From contig CBDBFA010000001.1 in NCBI GenBank assembly GCA_965204545.1, positions 186,001 to 250,000 of the forward strand: a stretch of 64,000 nt of DNA, written 5' to 3'. Made by a program: the position numbers and the translations under genes. A model generated the notes under the pieces. The model was given only the letters and a program-made list of their open reading frames with translations, was not told the DNA's origin and ran no database searches. Below are positions 8,753 to 17,194 of this stretch, piece after piece. The DNA is from JAABVD01 sp965204545 (GTDB taxonomy: Bacteria; Verrucomicrobiota; Verrucomicrobiia; Opitutales; UBA2995). Position 1 is the first letter of the stretch; every line of letters begins with the position of its first letter.

Positions 8753-9117
8753 TAGTGTCCTGTCCCGTTAATTCGTTCACACCATTGACGGACTTTTTCG
8801 TATGAATTTGCCTTCGAGATATTCCCCATCACGATCACCATGTTTGTGGAACCCCGTTGGGGTTCGTAATTTTTTACCTATCCCTACCCAGCGTGCCCTA
8901 CGCGACACTGGGCTTTGGAGTTCAACGCCGTTGGCGTTAGAATTTCTATCCGTGCCCATCCGTTTCATTAGTGATCAGTGACGAGTGGTTAGTGGTCAGT
9001 GAAATTTGTCTTTTGGTTTTTGGTTTCTCTTCTCTCTTCTCTCTTCTCCCAATTCCTAAATCCTAATTGGCGCCGAAGGCGCCTTTTGTGGTGGTTTATT
9101 TCAGGGACACCACACTA
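8753..9117 (-). repeat. TA-flanked miniature repeat, copy 3, with nested insertion
   Basis: The ends are TA-GTGTCCTGTCCC and GGGACACCACAC-TA, and the element runs opposite to copies 1 and 2. It is about 90 bp longer because a block with AGTGATCAGTGACGAGTGG, TCTCTTCTCTC and AATTCCTAATTGGCGCC sits inside it. This shows one repeat family nested in another. It lies in the gap upstream of the ALDH gene. Confidence 0.82.
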
Positions 9118-9214
9118 GTTAGCGCATTTTACTTCGATTTTGTAAAGCATTCCCGCCTTCGGGCTCAATTCTTCTGCCTCCTCCGTGGAGCGCGGGCCGA
9201 AAGTGCGTGTCAAC

Positions 9215-9242
9215 TTGCCAGAAACGGACTATTCCTTATAGT
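9215..9242 (+). promoter_or_regulatory. Predicted sigma70-type promoter
   Basis: TTGCCA and TATAGT are separated by 16 bases and end 47 bases before the ATG at 9290. The gap 9121-9289 holds nothing else that I recognise. Confidence 0.5.
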
Positions 9243-9289
9243 GAAGATAAGCTTGTAGCCGTTATCCGAAACACCCTTACGCTAGAAAC

Positions 9290-10060
9290 ATGAAAATTGC
9301 CCACCTTAAAAGCTCACTCCTTGTCAGCCTGACCGTAGCCGTCGCCCAACCCCTAATAGGACAAATTGACGTCGTAGAACGAAGGTATGTCCCCCAGGAA
9401 AACATAGAGGCCTTCATCCACCGCGAAACCACCTACTGGAGTGAAATAGCCAAACAGGCTATCCGGGAAGGAAAACTGCAACGTTGGTCGCTGTGGCAAC
9501 AAGTGGACGGATTCGATATCGATAACAATCACAATTTTATTTTCAACTTCACCTATCCCGATGGAGATACTCTCGATAACGCCGCCGAGATCTGGGATCC
9601 CAAGAAAGTATTTCCGCGAGTGAATCCATCCAGAATTGATACCCTCAGTCTGAGCACCGTTAAAGACGTGCTCTTCTATTACCGTTATGTCTTCGTAAAG
9701 AAGGCCCAGGCCCAGTACATTCGCGTCAATTTCTCCAAAGCAAGTGACCTGACACGCTACCTCGAACTGGAAGAAGCCGTGTGGCTGCCATTTGTCATGG
9801 AACGCATGGATTCCGGCAAAACCAATGTGGTGAGCTGGACCTTGGCAGAACTCGTCATGCCCAGAGGAGCGAATGCGCCCTACAACGCCATTACCGTGGA
9901 TGGGTTTACCACCCTGAGCGGAGCCTTGCGTTCGACCTACGGTGATGATGCAAAATTCCCGGATTTTGAGGAATTTCAGGCGGTGCACCAGAAAATTGCT
10001 ATCCACGTCTACCGTCTCATCAAAGCCGTCGACTCTGAGAATGTAGACTCAGAGAAGTAA
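9290..10060 (+). CDS. Uncharacterised secreted protein
   Basis: This 256-residue protein has a signal peptide (MKIAHLKSSLLVSLTVAVAQPLIGQ, cleavage near residue 25). I do not recognise the family. The mature part is rich in aromatic and charged residues. It has a repeated dimeric-barrel flavour: an N-terminal RRYVPQENIEAFIHRETTYWSEIAKQAI helix, then NFIFNFTYPDGDTLDNAAEIWDP, and a second half with YIRVNFSKASDLTRYLELEEAVWLPF followed by TLAELVMPRGANAPYNAITVDGF. The two halves may be related. It has its own promoter-like sequence and stands apart from neighbours. The location is probably periplasmic. Confidence 0.65.
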   Translation: MKIAHLKSSLLVSLTVAVAQPLIGQIDVVERRYVPQENIEAFIHRETTYWSEIAKQAIREGKLQRWSLWQQVDGFDIDNNHNFIFNFTYPDGDTLDNAAEIWDPKKVFPRVNPSRIDTLSLSTVKDVLFYYRYVFVKKAQAQYIRVNFSKASDLTRYLELEEAVWLPFVMERMDSGKTNVVSWTLAELVMPRGANAPYNAITVDGFTTLSGALRSTYGDDAKFPDFEEFQAVHQKIAIHVYRLIKAVDSENVDSEK

Positions 10061-10207
10061 TTCCTGGTTCTGGTTTCTGTCCACCGCTCCGCCTCGTCGC
10101 GAGCGAACCAAGCCCGAGCGCTGACATCGGGTACTCCTTCCTCCGCCCTACCCGACCATTTTGCTTTCCCATTGACGCCAAGGCGCCGCTAACCCTTGTT
10201 ATGCGCT

Positions 10208-10834
10208 ATGGATTTTAAAAGGCGTGACCTGTTGATCGAGGTGAAAAACCTGCGTTTCACCCATCCCCACTATATGGACGAGACCCAAACCTATCTCCTG
10301 CGCGCCATCCTCATTCTGCCCCGGCCCAACGTAGCGAGCAGGGAGGAGGTCCGCATCCTGGAATCGACCGAGGGGGGAGAACTGATCGGCAACGATGCGG
10401 AGTTTCATGAGAAGGCCCTTTTCAAGCAAACCGTCGAAGGTCCGTTTGCCATTGGATTGCAACTAAGCGAAGCGGTCGCCGAGGACAGCTTTGCCGCTAT
10501 CCTCGGGGAGATTGTCTCCAGTACGGTGGAAACCGCCGGCAGCCTGCTGGCGGCCCGGGCCATCCCCATCTTGCGTTCCGGTATCCGTACCTCGGCCCGT
10601 TTTTTCGCAGGAAGATTGAAAGACAAGGATCCCGTCATAATTGCCGAGGATATCAACCAGATGACGCAAGCCGGCAACCACACCCTGACCTTGAACCTGA
10701 AGGCGGTGGAGACTCTAAAGAAGAGCGCCCCGAAAAGAGGTCCCAAAGCCACCAGGAGGCCGCCGGCTAAAGTCATCCTGCGCGAGGGGGAGGTTGTGGC
10801 CACGGCCGAGATTCAGTTGACCTATTTCAGTTGA
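10208..10834 (+). CDS. Uncharacterised protein
   Basis: This 208-residue cytosolic protein is not recognised. It opens LLIEVKNLRFTHPHYMDETQTYLLRAILILPRP, a strand-rich stretch. The middle is alanine-rich and helical (ETAGSLLAARAIPILRSGIRTSARFFAGRL), and the end is basic (KKSAPKRGPKATRRPPAK) before a final strand. The basic tail could bind nucleic acid or a membrane. A TTG at 10196 would add four residues; the ATG at 10208 is preferred. It is followed 82 bases later by a PQQ-type propeller gene, and no operon partner is clear. Confidence 0.6.
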   Translation: MDFKRRDLLIEVKNLRFTHPHYMDETQTYLLRAILILPRPNVASREEVRILESTEGGELIGNDAEFHEKALFKQTVEGPFAIGLQLSEAVAEDSFAAILGEIVSSTVETAGSLLAARAIPILRSGIRTSARFFAGRLKDKDPVIIAEDINQMTQAGNHTLTLNLKAVETLKKSAPKRGPKATRRPPAKVILREGEVVATAEIQLTYFS

Positions 10835-10915
10835 GGGCAAAGCCACCGGATTTATCACCCAGCATCCAGAAATTGACTCTCGCAAAGAGCGCAAAGCAGC
10901 GCAACCATACGTCCT

Positions 10916-12262
10916 ATGAAAAGCAGCTCCCGCTTCCTCATCCTTGGCTTTCTTATCATCCTCAACTCAACCATTTGGGCATCGACGAATTGGCCCCAAT
11001 TTCGCGGAGCAGGATCGCGCGGAATCGGCCCGGACGGTAACTTGCCCGATAGGTGGTCGAGCACCAAAAACATCGCCTGGAAAACCGATATTCCGGGCCG
11101 CGGCTGGTCCTCACCCATTGTTTGGGAAGATAAGGTTTTTCTTACCACCGTCATCAACGCCGGGGTTTCCGAAGAGCCCCGCAAAGGACTTTACCGAGGG
11201 GGAAACCGGCCCGAAGCTCCCACTACTCTTCACACCTGGAAGGTGTATTGCCTGGACCTCGCATCGGGTAACATCAACTGGGAATACACCGTACACGAAG
11301 CCCTACCGGAAACGGGCATCCACATCAAAAACAGCTTTGCCTCGGAAACACCCGTGACTGATGGCGACCGGGTCTATTTTTACTTCGGTAACGTCGGGCT
11401 CTTTGTATTTGATCTTGAGGGAAAGGCGCTCTGGTCGAAGCGGTTTACACCGCACCGTACCAGGTACGCCTGGGGAACCGCCGCATCGCCCGTTTTGCAC
11501 CGCGACCGGCTCTACGTCGTCAACGACAACGAGGAAGACGCCTGGCTGCTGGCCCTCGACAAATTCACCGGAGAAGAAATCTGGCGCCGACAGCGGGAAC
11601 GGGAGACCAACTGGTCATCTCCCTATGTATGGGAAAATCATCTACGCACCGAAATCATCATACCGTCTACCAAAAGGGTTCGATCCTATGATCTGAACGG
11701 ACGCGAACTCTGGTCCTTCACCGGCATGTCCAGTATCACCATTGCCACGCCCTACGCGGCGGACGGTCTCCTCTACATCAGTTCCGGTTACGTCGGCAGC
11801 CGGCAAAAACCCATTTACGCCATTCGTCCTGGAGCAACGGGCGATATCTCCATAGACGAAACACAATCCTCCAATGAATTCATTGCATGGTGCCAGTGGA
11901 GGTCCGCTCCCTACAACCCTACTACCCTGCTCTACCGCGACCAACTCTACGTCCTCTTGGATCGTGGTATGCTTTCGTCCCTCGATGCAAAAACCGGGGC
12001 CTTCCATTTTGAAAGAGAAAAAATTCCCCGCCAACGCTCCGGATTTACCTCCTCCCCCTGGGCCTATGACGATAAAATCTTCTGCCTGAATGAGGATGGA
12101 GACACCTTTGTTTTCCAAGCCGGTAAATCGATCAATCTCCTGCATGTAAACAGTCTGGCTGAAGACGATATGTGCATGGCAACTCCAGCCATCGCCGGCG
12201 ACCGGTTACTCATCCGCTCTTCCGCCCGGATTTATTGCATCAAGTCCGGCGCGACTCTTTAG
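10916..12262 (+). CDS. Secreted PQQ-like beta-propeller protein, paralogue A
   Basis: This 448-residue protein has a signal peptide (MKSSSRFLILGFLIILNSTIWA). The mature protein starts NWPQFRGAGSRGIGPDG, the usual opening of PQQ-repeat/BamB-like propellers in this phylum. It then has blades of the type VYCLDLASGNINWEYTVHE and LLALDKFTGEEIWRR. Most of these proteins lack enzymatic residues and act as periplasmic scaffolds. No PQQ-binding acid pair is obvious. Copy B at 15248-16603 is roughly 90% identical by eye, and the shared DNA begins about 57 bases upstream of the start codon. The stop codon overlaps the convergent DUF4143 gene by four bases. Confidence 0.85.
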   Translation: MKSSSRFLILGFLIILNSTIWASTNWPQFRGAGSRGIGPDGNLPDRWSSTKNIAWKTDIPGRGWSSPIVWEDKVFLTTVINAGVSEEPRKGLYRGGNRPEAPTTLHTWKVYCLDLASGNINWEYTVHEALPETGIHIKNSFASETPVTDGDRVYFYFGNVGLFVFDLEGKALWSKRFTPHRTRYAWGTAASPVLHRDRLYVVNDNEEDAWLLALDKFTGEEIWRRQRERETNWSSPYVWENHLRTEIIIPSTKRVRSYDLNGRELWSFTGMSSITIATPYAADGLLYISSGYVGSRQKPIYAIRPGATGDISIDETQSSNEFIAWCQWRSAPYNPTTLLYRDQLYVLLDRGMLSSLDAKTGAFHFEREKIPRQRSGFTSSPWAYDDKIFCLNEDGDTFVFQAGKSINLLHVNSLAEDDMCMATPAIAGDRLLIRSSARIYCIKSGATL

Positions 12263-13581
12263 TCCTGCCCTCGATTCAGGTAGTGGCCAATCGCATAAAG
12301 GGGCACAATATCGAGTTCCTGCAATGCGCCAAAGTTTTCTAACGAGGTTCGCACCCCTTTAGACAGTCTACGCTCCTTCATGAAGAGCCGAATACTCTGC
12401 ATGCTGCCCCTTCCTCCTGCTTTCACTTCGATTGGAATAACCTGTTCACCTTTCACAGCCAGGTAGTCAACTTCAGCATTGCTGCTACGAGCCTCCCGGT
12501 GCCAATAGTATAAGCTGGCTGGTTGGCGACTTGATTGCGATGCGACTAATTCCTGGCCAACAAATGCTTCCGCAATCGATCCCTTGTTGACTACGTCAAG
12601 CCTAGTCGCCGTCATCATCTTGGGAATATCCAATCCAAGAATGTGCTGGTGCAATCCCACATCCAGAAGTATGGCCTTGAATCGCTTGGGATTAATCTGA
12701 GCCCCTAGCGGGAACCCTCGTGCATCGCTGTGATATACTTTCCGAACAAGTCCCGCCAGAACCAACAATTCGAGCGCATTTTTAATCTTTTTTGAAACCA
12801 GCCTTCGATCTACTGAAGAATATTTGAACTTTGCTCCAGCTTGGTGACAAACCGATTCCAATACTTCGTTTAAGAGAAGTTGGGGAGCCTTGGCTTTATA
12901 TTTGGCAAAGTCATCGCGCAACGTAACCAGTAAGTCACCTAAGATTTCCTGGCATTCGTGCAAATCGCGCGTATCGCAATATGTTTGTACAACTTCCGGC
13001 ATTCCCCCTATAGTCAGGTAGGTTTTCAAGGCTTCGATGAGACGCCGGTGAAAAGCCACGTCGAGTGGATTTTCTGGTATTGCCTTTTGCAACATCTCCC
13101 AAGACCCCTTTTCCCCGACCGCCATGAGAAATTCCTCGAATGTTACAGGATACATGAAGAGTGACGAGAGACGCCCCACCCCCTGAGAAGGAATACTTTC
13201 TAATGCGAATTCCAGGAGAGAACCTGCCGCGATCAGGTGCAAATCAGGCATTTTCTCCCTTAAGAATCTCAATGCGCTCAAAGCATTAGGACAGGCTTGA
13301 ACTTCGTCAAAAAATACGAGCGTTTGCCCAGGCACTATCCCGACCCTGAAATAATTCGACAGTTTCTCGCAAATCGGCCCGGGATCCAGGCTTCCTTCAA
13401 AAAACTGATGAATATCTCTCGCTTCCTCAAAATTGGCTTCAAGAAATAAAGGAAAACTTTTGGCAAAGCGCCTGACTGCAAACGTTTTGCCCACCTGTCG
13501 AGCGCCTCGGAGCAGCAGCGGCTTCCGCCGAGCCGAGCTTTTCCAGACATGCAAGCGATCTATCGCCTTCCGATGAATCAT
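12259..13581 (-). CDS. AAA-type ATPase with DUF4143 domain
   Basis: This 440-residue protein has Walker A GARQVGKT (26-33), Walker B LVFFDEVQ (88-95) and the GSLLEFAL sensor segment. The C-terminal DUF4143 part contains NAEVDYLAVKGEQVIPIEVKAG, a pattern resembling the metal-binding core of PD-(D/E)XK nucleases. Such proteins are widespread, often horizontally acquired, and of unknown role. Base composition is clearly more AT-rich than the flanking genes, which supports transfer. It sits between the duplicated propellers and overlaps copy A tail to tail. Four 11-bp direct repeats with exact 32-bp spacing precede its start codon. Confidence 0.88.
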   Translation of the reverse strand: MIHRKAIDRLHVWKSSARRKPLLLRGARQVGKTFAVRRFAKSFPLFLEANFEEARDIHQFFEGSLDPGPICEKLSNYFRVGIVPGQTLVFFDEVQACPNALSALRFLREKMPDLHLIAAGSLLEFALESIPSQGVGRLSSLFMYPVTFEEFLMAVGEKGSWEMLQKAIPENPLDVAFHRRLIEALKTYLTIGGMPEVVQTYCDTRDLHECQEILGDLLVTLRDDFAKYKAKAPQLLLNEVLESVCHQAGAKFKYSSVDRRLVSKKIKNALELLVLAGLVRKVYHSDARGFPLGAQINPKRFKAILLDVGLHQHILGLDIPKMMTATRLDVVNKGSIAEAFVGQELVASQSSRQPASLYYWHREARSSNAEVDYLAVKGEQVIPIEVKAGGRGSMQSIRLFMKERRLSKGVRTSLENFGALQELDIVPLYAIGHYLNRGQD

Positions 13582-13597
13582 TTAAAAAAAGTCAAAG

Positions 13598-13704
13598 AAT
13601 ATCAAGGCAAATATCCTCGGACTTTAAGAAATATCAAGGCTTATTTAATTGAATTTATTGAAAATTCAAGGCTATAAAGGCTTGAATGCTCAAAATATCA
13701 AGGC
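13598..13704. repeat. Four AATATCAAGGC sites phased every 32 bp
   Basis: AATATCAAGGC starts at 13598, 13630 and 13694, and a variant AAATTCAAGGC starts at 13662. The intervals are 32, 32 and 32 bp, about three helical turns, so all sites face the same side of the DNA. Sequence between the sites is not conserved. The array lies 17-123 bp upstream of the ATPase start codon and could be an operator for it. Confidence 0.75.
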
Positions 13705-13707
13705 AAA

Positions 13708-13726
13708 ACCAGCCCTTCAGGCTGGT
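13708..13726. repeat. Short REP-like hairpin
   Basis: ACCAGCC-CTTCA-GGCTGGT forms a perfect 7-bp stem with a 5-base loop. It follows directly on the phased repeats. The rest of the gap to 13898 shows nothing that I recognise. Confidence 0.45.
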
Positions 13727-13898
13727 CACCGCGCCTACTTCATCAACGCCATGGATATGGCCCGAAACCGCGATACCTCCGAGGCTCCCTTAATCGAGAT
13801 AACGCCGCTCGTCGTCATTGACATGAGATACAATCCATGGTCGCCTTTAAGGCAACTTCAAGATCCCGAAACCGGCAGGCTTCTGGGGAGATTTTCAC

Positions 13899-15068
13899 AT
13901 GACAACAGAAAAAACCTTTTCATCTGCGTTGCTCCTGACAGTTGTTGCTGTAACCATGGGGCTTTCCGGATCCAATCAGGCCTTCACGGCAACGTCCGAT
14001 GACGATGCGCCTCGGATTGTGAGCGAGGAAATCCCCATCGGTGTCGTCGTGGCTCTAACAGGACATCACGCCGAACCGTATGGGCTCCCAATGCAACGCG
14101 GCTTTGAATTGGCACGAGAAGAGATCAATGACCTCGGTGATGTAAGGCTTACGTTTATCACTGCGGACGATGAGAGCACCCCAGAGGGAGCGAAGGCCGC
14201 GGTGCGTCACCTGGTGAATCAGAAAGTCCCGGCCATCGTCGGGCTTGCCATCTCGACACACCTCAAGGAGGCCGCTCCAATTGCGCAGGAGAACAAGGTC
14301 ATAGCTTTCAGTTCCGTCTCCTCGGCTGCGGGCTTGGGCAGGATCGGGGATTATGTCTTCCGCACCAGTCTCGCCACGAATATCAGCATTCCAAGCGGTG
14401 TGGTGGCAACTCAAAGGAGACTCGGCTATGAACGGGTGGCGACCATATACGACAGCATTGATATCTTCTCCATAAGCAACAACGAAGTACTAAGGACAAT
14501 ACTTGGGTCAAACAGGGTCGAAATTCTGACTGAAGAATCATTCGAAACCGGTGATACGGATTTTTCCCGGCAGTTGACGCGTATAATTTCGAAGGACCCG
14601 GACGCGCTATTTGTCTCTGCACTTTCACAGGAAATTGCCGGGGTACTTTCCCAAACAGCCGAACCAACGTTTCCCGAGACGATTCAAATCATAGCTCCGG
14701 ATTTGACCATGATGGAAGTCCAAAAGGCAGGTTACGGTGCCGAAGGGGCAATAGGATTTATCGGATGGTCCAGTAAGTCTGACGCTCCTGGAAACCAAGC
14801 CTTTGTTCGGAATTACCGCGCGCAATACGGTATTGATCCTGAACCTTGGGCGGCACAGTCGTATGCGACACTCCATGTTCTCGCCAATGCGATAAGGACT
14901 GCACAATCGGCGGATTCAACCCTCATCCGTAATGCGCTCGCCCGGACGACGGATTTTCCGACCATTTTGGGTAAGCTAGGCTATTTTTCCTTTAATCCCG
15001 AAGGGGATGCTCTTTACGACCAAATTCTGGTCGTAGTAAAGGACGGTGAACTTGAATTTCTTGAATGA
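13899..15068 (+). CDS. Branched-chain-amino-acid-type periplasmic binding protein
   Basis: This 389-residue protein is exported (signal MTTEKTFSSALLLTVVAVTMGLSGSNQAFTA). It has the Leu/Ile/Val-binding (Peripla_BP_6) fold: IPIGVVVALTGHHAEPYGLPMQRGFELAREEIN at the first lobe, DDESTPEGAKAAVRHLVNQKVPAIVGLAIS, and later GAIGFIGWSSKSDAPGNQAFVRNYRAQYG. It would capture amino acids or small aromatic or amide ligands. No permease or ATPase genes of an ABC importer are nearby, so it is an orphan. It may work with a distant transporter or as a sensory receptor. The Shine-Dalgarno GGGGAG precedes the ATG. It lies inside the segment flanked by the duplicated propellers. Confidence 0.85.
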   Translation: MTTEKTFSSALLLTVVAVTMGLSGSNQAFTATSDDDAPRIVSEEIPIGVVVALTGHHAEPYGLPMQRGFELAREEINDLGDVRLTFITADDESTPEGAKAAVRHLVNQKVPAIVGLAISTHLKEAAPIAQENKVIAFSSVSSAAGLGRIGDYVFRTSLATNISIPSGVVATQRRLGYERVATIYDSIDIFSISNNEVLRTILGSNRVEILTEESFETGDTDFSRQLTRIISKDPDALFVSALSQEIAGVLSQTAEPTFPETIQIIAPDLTMMEVQKAGYGAEGAIGFIGWSSKSDAPGNQAFVRNYRAQYGIDPEPWAAQSYATLHVLANAIRTAQSADSTLIRNALARTTDFPTILGKLGYFSFNPEGDALYDQILVVVKDGELEFLE

Positions 15069-15247
15069 TTTGAAGTCGCTGCGCTCCGGTTTACTACAAA
15101 ACCTCCATTGAGTAAGGAAGATCTGATCAACCTCGATTGAGCCGGGCTGGGTTAGCTGAGGGGAAAACAATTGCAATTATCATCCAGAATCCAGCATCCA
15201 GAAATTGACTCTCGCAAAGAGCGCAAAGCAACGCGACCATGCCTCCT

Positions 15248-16603
15248 ATGAAAGGTAGATCCCGCTTCCTCCTCCTTGGCATTCTTATCATCCTCAACTC
15301 AGCCAACTGGGCATTCCCCAATTGGCCCCAATTTCGCGGAGCAGGATCGCGGGGAATCGGCCCGGACGGTATCTTGCCCGATCAGTGGTCAAGCACCGAA
15401 AATATTGCCTGGAAAACCGATATTCCAGGCCGCGGCTGGTCCTCACCCATTGTTTGGGAAGATAAGGTTTTTCTAACCACCGTCATAAACTCCGGGGTTT
15501 CCGAAAAGCCCCGCAAAGGATTTTACGTAAGTGGAAACCGGCCGGAAGCTCCCACTACCCTCCACACCTGGAAGGTGTATTGCCTGGACCTCGTTTCGGG
15601 TAAAATCAACTGGGAATACACCGTGCACGAAGCCCTGCCGGAAACGGGCATCCACATCAAAAACAGCTTTGCCTCGGAAACACCCGTGACTGACGGCGAC
15701 CGGGTCTATTTTTACTTCGGCAATGTCGGGCTCTTTGTATTCGATCCGGAGGGAAAGGAGCTCTGGTCGAAGCGGTTTAAACCGCACTTTACCAGGTATG
15801 GCTGGGGAACCGCCGCATCGCCCGCTCTCCACCGAGACCGGCTCTACATCGTCAATGACAACGAGGAAGACTCCTGGCTGCTGGCCCTCGACAAGTACAC
15901 GGGAGAAGAAATCTGGCGCCAGAAAAGGGAACGGGAGAGCAACTGGTCATCTCCCTATGTATGGGAAAATCATCTACGCACCGAAATTATCATACTGGCC
16001 ACAAAAAGGGTTCGATCCTATGATCTGGACGGGCGGGAACTCTGGTCCTTAACCGGCATGTCCAGTATCACCACTGCCACGCCCTACGCGGCGGACGGTC
16101 TTCTCTACGTAAGTTCCGGTGCCCGGAGAAGCCGGCAAAGACCCATTTACGCCATTCGTCCCGGAGCAACCGGCGATATCTCCATAGACGAAACGCAATC
16201 CTCCAGTGAATTCATCGCTTGGTGTCAGTGGAGATCCGCTCCCTACATCACCAATACCTTGCTCTACCGCGACCAACTCTACGTCCTCTTGGATCATCGT
16301 GGCCTACTTTCGTCCCTCGATCCAAAAACCGGCGCCTTCCATTTTGAAGAAGAAAAAATCCCCATCCCCCGCCTATGGGCCGGATTTTCCTCATCCCCTT
16401 GGGCCTATGACGATAAAATCTTCTGCCTGAATGAGGATGGCGACACCTTTGTTTTCCAAGCCGGAAAATCGTTCAAGCTCCTGCACGTAAACAGCCTGGC
16501 TGAAGACGATATGTGCATGGCAACTCCAGCCATCGCCGGCGACTGCTTGCTCATCCGCTCTTCCGCCCGGATTTACTGCATCAAGTCCGGCGCGACGCTT
16601 TAG
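15248..16603 (+). CDS. Secreted PQQ-like beta-propeller protein, paralogue B
   Basis: This 451-residue near-copy of the protein at 10916 has the same signal peptide type (MKGRSRFLLLGILIILNSANWA) and blade sequences. The main differences are a few surface substitutions, a small insertion around DHRGLL and PIPRLWAGF, and changes such as SGARRSRQR for SGYVGSRQK. The start is chosen to match copy A; an in-frame ATG at 15239 would add MPP. Similarity to copy A runs from 15191 to the stop codon and then ends abruptly, which marks a segmental duplication of about 1.4 kb. It is probably periplasmic. Confidence 0.85.
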   Translation: MKGRSRFLLLGILIILNSANWAFPNWPQFRGAGSRGIGPDGILPDQWSSTENIAWKTDIPGRGWSSPIVWEDKVFLTTVINSGVSEKPRKGFYVSGNRPEAPTTLHTWKVYCLDLVSGKINWEYTVHEALPETGIHIKNSFASETPVTDGDRVYFYFGNVGLFVFDPEGKELWSKRFKPHFTRYGWGTAASPALHRDRLYIVNDNEEDSWLLALDKYTGEEIWRQKRERESNWSSPYVWENHLRTEIIILATKRVRSYDLDGRELWSLTGMSSITTATPYAADGLLYVSSGARRSRQRPIYAIRPGATGDISIDETQSSSEFIAWCQWRSAPYITNTLLYRDQLYVLLDHRGLLSSLDPKTGAFHFEEEKIPIPRLWAGFSSSPWAYDDKIFCLNEDGDTFVFQAGKSFKLLHVNSLAEDDMCMATPAIAGDCLLIRSSARIYCIKSGATL

Positions 16604-16628
16604 TCGCTACTTCTACTAGCCCGAGCCG

Positions 16629-16925
16629 ATGTGCACACTGGAGGAAAAAGGTGCTACCAAAAACGTAGGGGCGACGCATGCGTCGCCCCTACGAAACAAC
16701 CGCCCAACCGGACCATCGAAATCTTCCATTGGCGCCATCGTGGGATCCTTCAAATCTGCCGTAACGAAACAGGCCAATGCCATGCGCGGCGCCTCCGGCC
16801 CATCCATCTGGCAACGCAATTATTACGAACACATTATCCGCAACGAATCCTCCATGGACCGTATTCGCCAATACATTGCCGACAACCCCGCCAATTGGTC
16901 GATTGACCCGGAAAATCCGCATTGA
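16629..16925 (+). pseudogene. C-terminal remnant of a REP-associated tyrosine transposase (RAYT)
   Basis: The frame encodes SIGAIVGSFKSAVTKQAN, WQRNYYEHIIRNE and IRQYIADNPANW, which are characteristic of the C-terminal third of Y1/TnpA-REP transposases. The N-terminal part with the HUH (His-x-His) metal motif is absent, and nothing similar precedes it, so it is a fragment. The frame runs through a REP palindrome that is translated as NVGATHASPL. RAYT genes often carry such internal copies. A second REP copy lies 300 bp downstream, so the arrangement is REP-fragment-REP. It is unlikely to be functional. Confidence 0.8.
16664..16693. repeat. REP palindrome, copy 1 (perfect)
   Basis: This is a 30-base perfect palindrome centred between 16678 and 16679, each arm reading CGTAGGGGCGACGCA. 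It lies within the RAYT remnant frame. Confidence 0.85.
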
Positions 16926-16998
16926 ATTCCAACCAAAACAACCTTTCCCCAAACGGCGCTACCAAAAACAACATTTCCGGAAACCGCGCCAACGAAAA

Positions 16999-17023
16999 CG
17001 TAGGGGCGACGCATGCGTCGCCC
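16999..17023. repeat. REP palindrome, copy 2 (partial)
   Basis: It shares the core GGGCGACGCATGCGTCGCCC with copy 1, but the right arm decays after the core. It flanks the RAYT remnant on the downstream side and is preceded by another GCTACCAAAAAC, as in copy 1. Confidence 0.75.
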
Positions 17024-17125
17024 ATCCCCTATCCCGCCTACAAGCCCTCGGGCGTCTCCTGACTCGGCGACATGCCGGAGCATTGGGAGGTCCGGCGGTT
17101 AACCCGCATTTGCACTTGCAATAGG

Positions 17126-17139
17126 TGAACAAATGTTCA
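17126..17139. promoter_or_regulatory. LexA-like operator upstream of dinB
   Basis: TGAACAAATGTTCA is a near-perfect palindrome of the form GAAC-N4-GTTC. This is the SOS-box form known in several phyla outside the Gammaproteobacteria. It lies 55 bases before the dinB start codon, next to an AT-rich TTTTATAAAG. A degenerate match occurs at the start of the following polymerase gene. Confidence 0.65.
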
Positions 17140-17194
17140 TTTTATAAAGGGAAATCCTGTCCACCCTTTCACTCAACCCGGTGAAGGAGGCAAA

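Noticed and set aside
13598..13704. Phased direct repeats as a CRISPR array
   Set aside because: Only 11 bases are conserved per 32-bp period and no cas genes are present, so the repeat is far too short for CRISPR.
13649..14002. 117-codon open frame before the binding-protein gene
   Set aside because: It starts inside the phased repeats, crosses a hairpin and overlaps the signal peptide of the real gene in another frame. No family resemblance.
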